Below, piece by piece: positions 63,001 to 64,000 of a stretch of DNA of 64,000 bases. This DNA is from Pocillopora verrucosa (lineage: Eukaryota; Cnidaria; Anthozoa; Scleractinia; Pocilloporidae): assembly GCF_036669915.1 (NCBI RefSeq), contig NC_089312.1, positions 2,778,301-2,842,300 on the forward strand, read 5' to 3'. The notes below the pieces were generated by a model. That model was not told the DNA's origin, ran no database searches, and worked only from the letters and a program-made list of their open reading frames with translations. The position numbers and the translations under genes are program-made. The number at the start of each line of letters is the position of its first letter. Position 1 is the first letter of the stretch.

Positions 63001-64000
63001 TCTGATATGCCTCTTCATCATGAGTTATCACTCGGAAAATGGAACTGAAATACACGGTAACAAACAAGCTCTCTTCAGTTCTTGGATGCAGGACAGGGCT
63101 GCCTTGCAAGCAATGACTCCCTGCAAGGATATGTTTATTATTATTTGTAAGTGCACTTTATACCGGAAAAAGAAAGCAAAGTTGAATGTTAAAAGTTGAA
63201 AGGTGGAAAAGACCTCCATTACGTAAACCGGATGGACAGACGAATATTATCTTTCAAAAAATTTTCCTTTTCGTGTATGCAACAAATGCAATGAAATCAG
63301 AAAGCAGGTTTAGGTTGTTGTCTTTTTTGTTGGGAAAGTTTTTTAGGCTGAGGAAGGTTTTCAAGGAGAATTTTTCTTTTTCTTTCTTCCATCGCAAAAA
63401 GGTCATGTAATCTTTTATCAATCATCTTAAATTATTTCATTTACTCGCCTTGACACTTGGCAAAGATACTTACATTAATTCATTTACTCGTCTTGAGACT
63501 TGGCAAAGATCAAAGTTCAAGTTTCTTTTCTTTCCCGTACGCAATACATTTTGTCGCGCTTTATTTCAAGTTTTCAGTTGCAACTTCAGAGAGAAAAAAT
63601 ATTTTGCATGCTAATGAACGACGGCAAGCTCAGACATAAAACAGCTAAAGTTTTAAAACATCTACATGGCGACGCCTGGTGCGGGTCAGAAGAGATTGGC
63701 AATGTCAAGAGAAAAAAGTATAGCTCTCCCTTCCAAACACAGCTGTTCTGGGTTTTTTTCGGAACATAGGTTATATCAGAAATATTGCAGCTTATTATCC
63801 AACTGCACAAAGTAGAGTCAGAAGCCCAATTCAACTGCACGAGGTAAAGTCAGGAGCCTTTGCATAAGTAATGAATATGGTAGAGTACAAATAACACGCG
63901 TATCAAGTGCAGAAATCACGCGATATTTGGGAAGCTTGTTATTTTGTTCTTTGAAAATTAAACCAGTCGGTTACGCGTGCTAAGCTTATCAGTCTACTTC
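60067..64000. other. Right-end spacer
   Basis: I see no gene here. There is a long T homopolymer near 62385-62417 and a 30-bp direct duplication containing ATTTACTCGYCTTGA at 63439 and 63481. A second small duplication (AACTGCACAAAGTAGAGTCAG-like) lies near 63800-63858. Confidence 0.5.

Overview
This is a eukaryotic nuclear window from an invertebrate animal. The introns, AT-rich spacers, MITE-like foldback elements, a decayed LINE tail and the protein relationships fit an anthozoan cnidarian, most probably a stony coral. That assignment is an inference, because no taxon marker was searched. I found no rRNA, tRNA or CRISPR array. All gene models below were spliced by eye using GT/AG sites, codon phase and family knowledge.

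Left part (1-8.4 kb), compact housekeeping genes. The last two exons of a drebrin-like (DBNL/mAbp1) gene (+) give a complete C-terminal SH3 domain. A HIG1-domain gene of HIGD2A type (-) and a mitochondrial ribosomal protein bL35m gene (MRPL35, +) are divergent, with start codons 117 bp apart, so two mitochondrial proteins appear to share one promoter.

Middle part (8.4-28.3 kb), one large gene on the minus strand. Twenty-two exons join in phase into an N-terminal-motor kinesin of about 1,906 residues. The motor most resembles the ARK/KIN-U type. It carries a long acidic insertion between switch I and switch II, followed by a very long coiled coil. Intron 2 contains an intact, intronless 6-pyruvoyl-tetrahydropterin synthase gene on the same strand and a decayed LINE reverse-transcriptase tail. 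Intron 18 contains a decayed coding sequence of unknown family. Intron 1 contains a 97-bp-arm inverted repeat.

Right part (28.3-64 kb), gene-poor. Two two-exon class A GPCR genes (-; 34.4-37.1 and 58.2-60.1 kb) share the same phase-1 intron just before TM6 and look like paralogues. Between them lies a four-exon Ras-like GTPase (+; 51.3-55.3 kb) of the RERG/RASL type, with non-standard switch II and NKxD residues. The spacers hold two minisatellites (21 bp and about 20 bp units) and several dispersed repeat families. One of these has four copies near the GPCR loci. The rest of the spacers shows nothing I can support as a gene.
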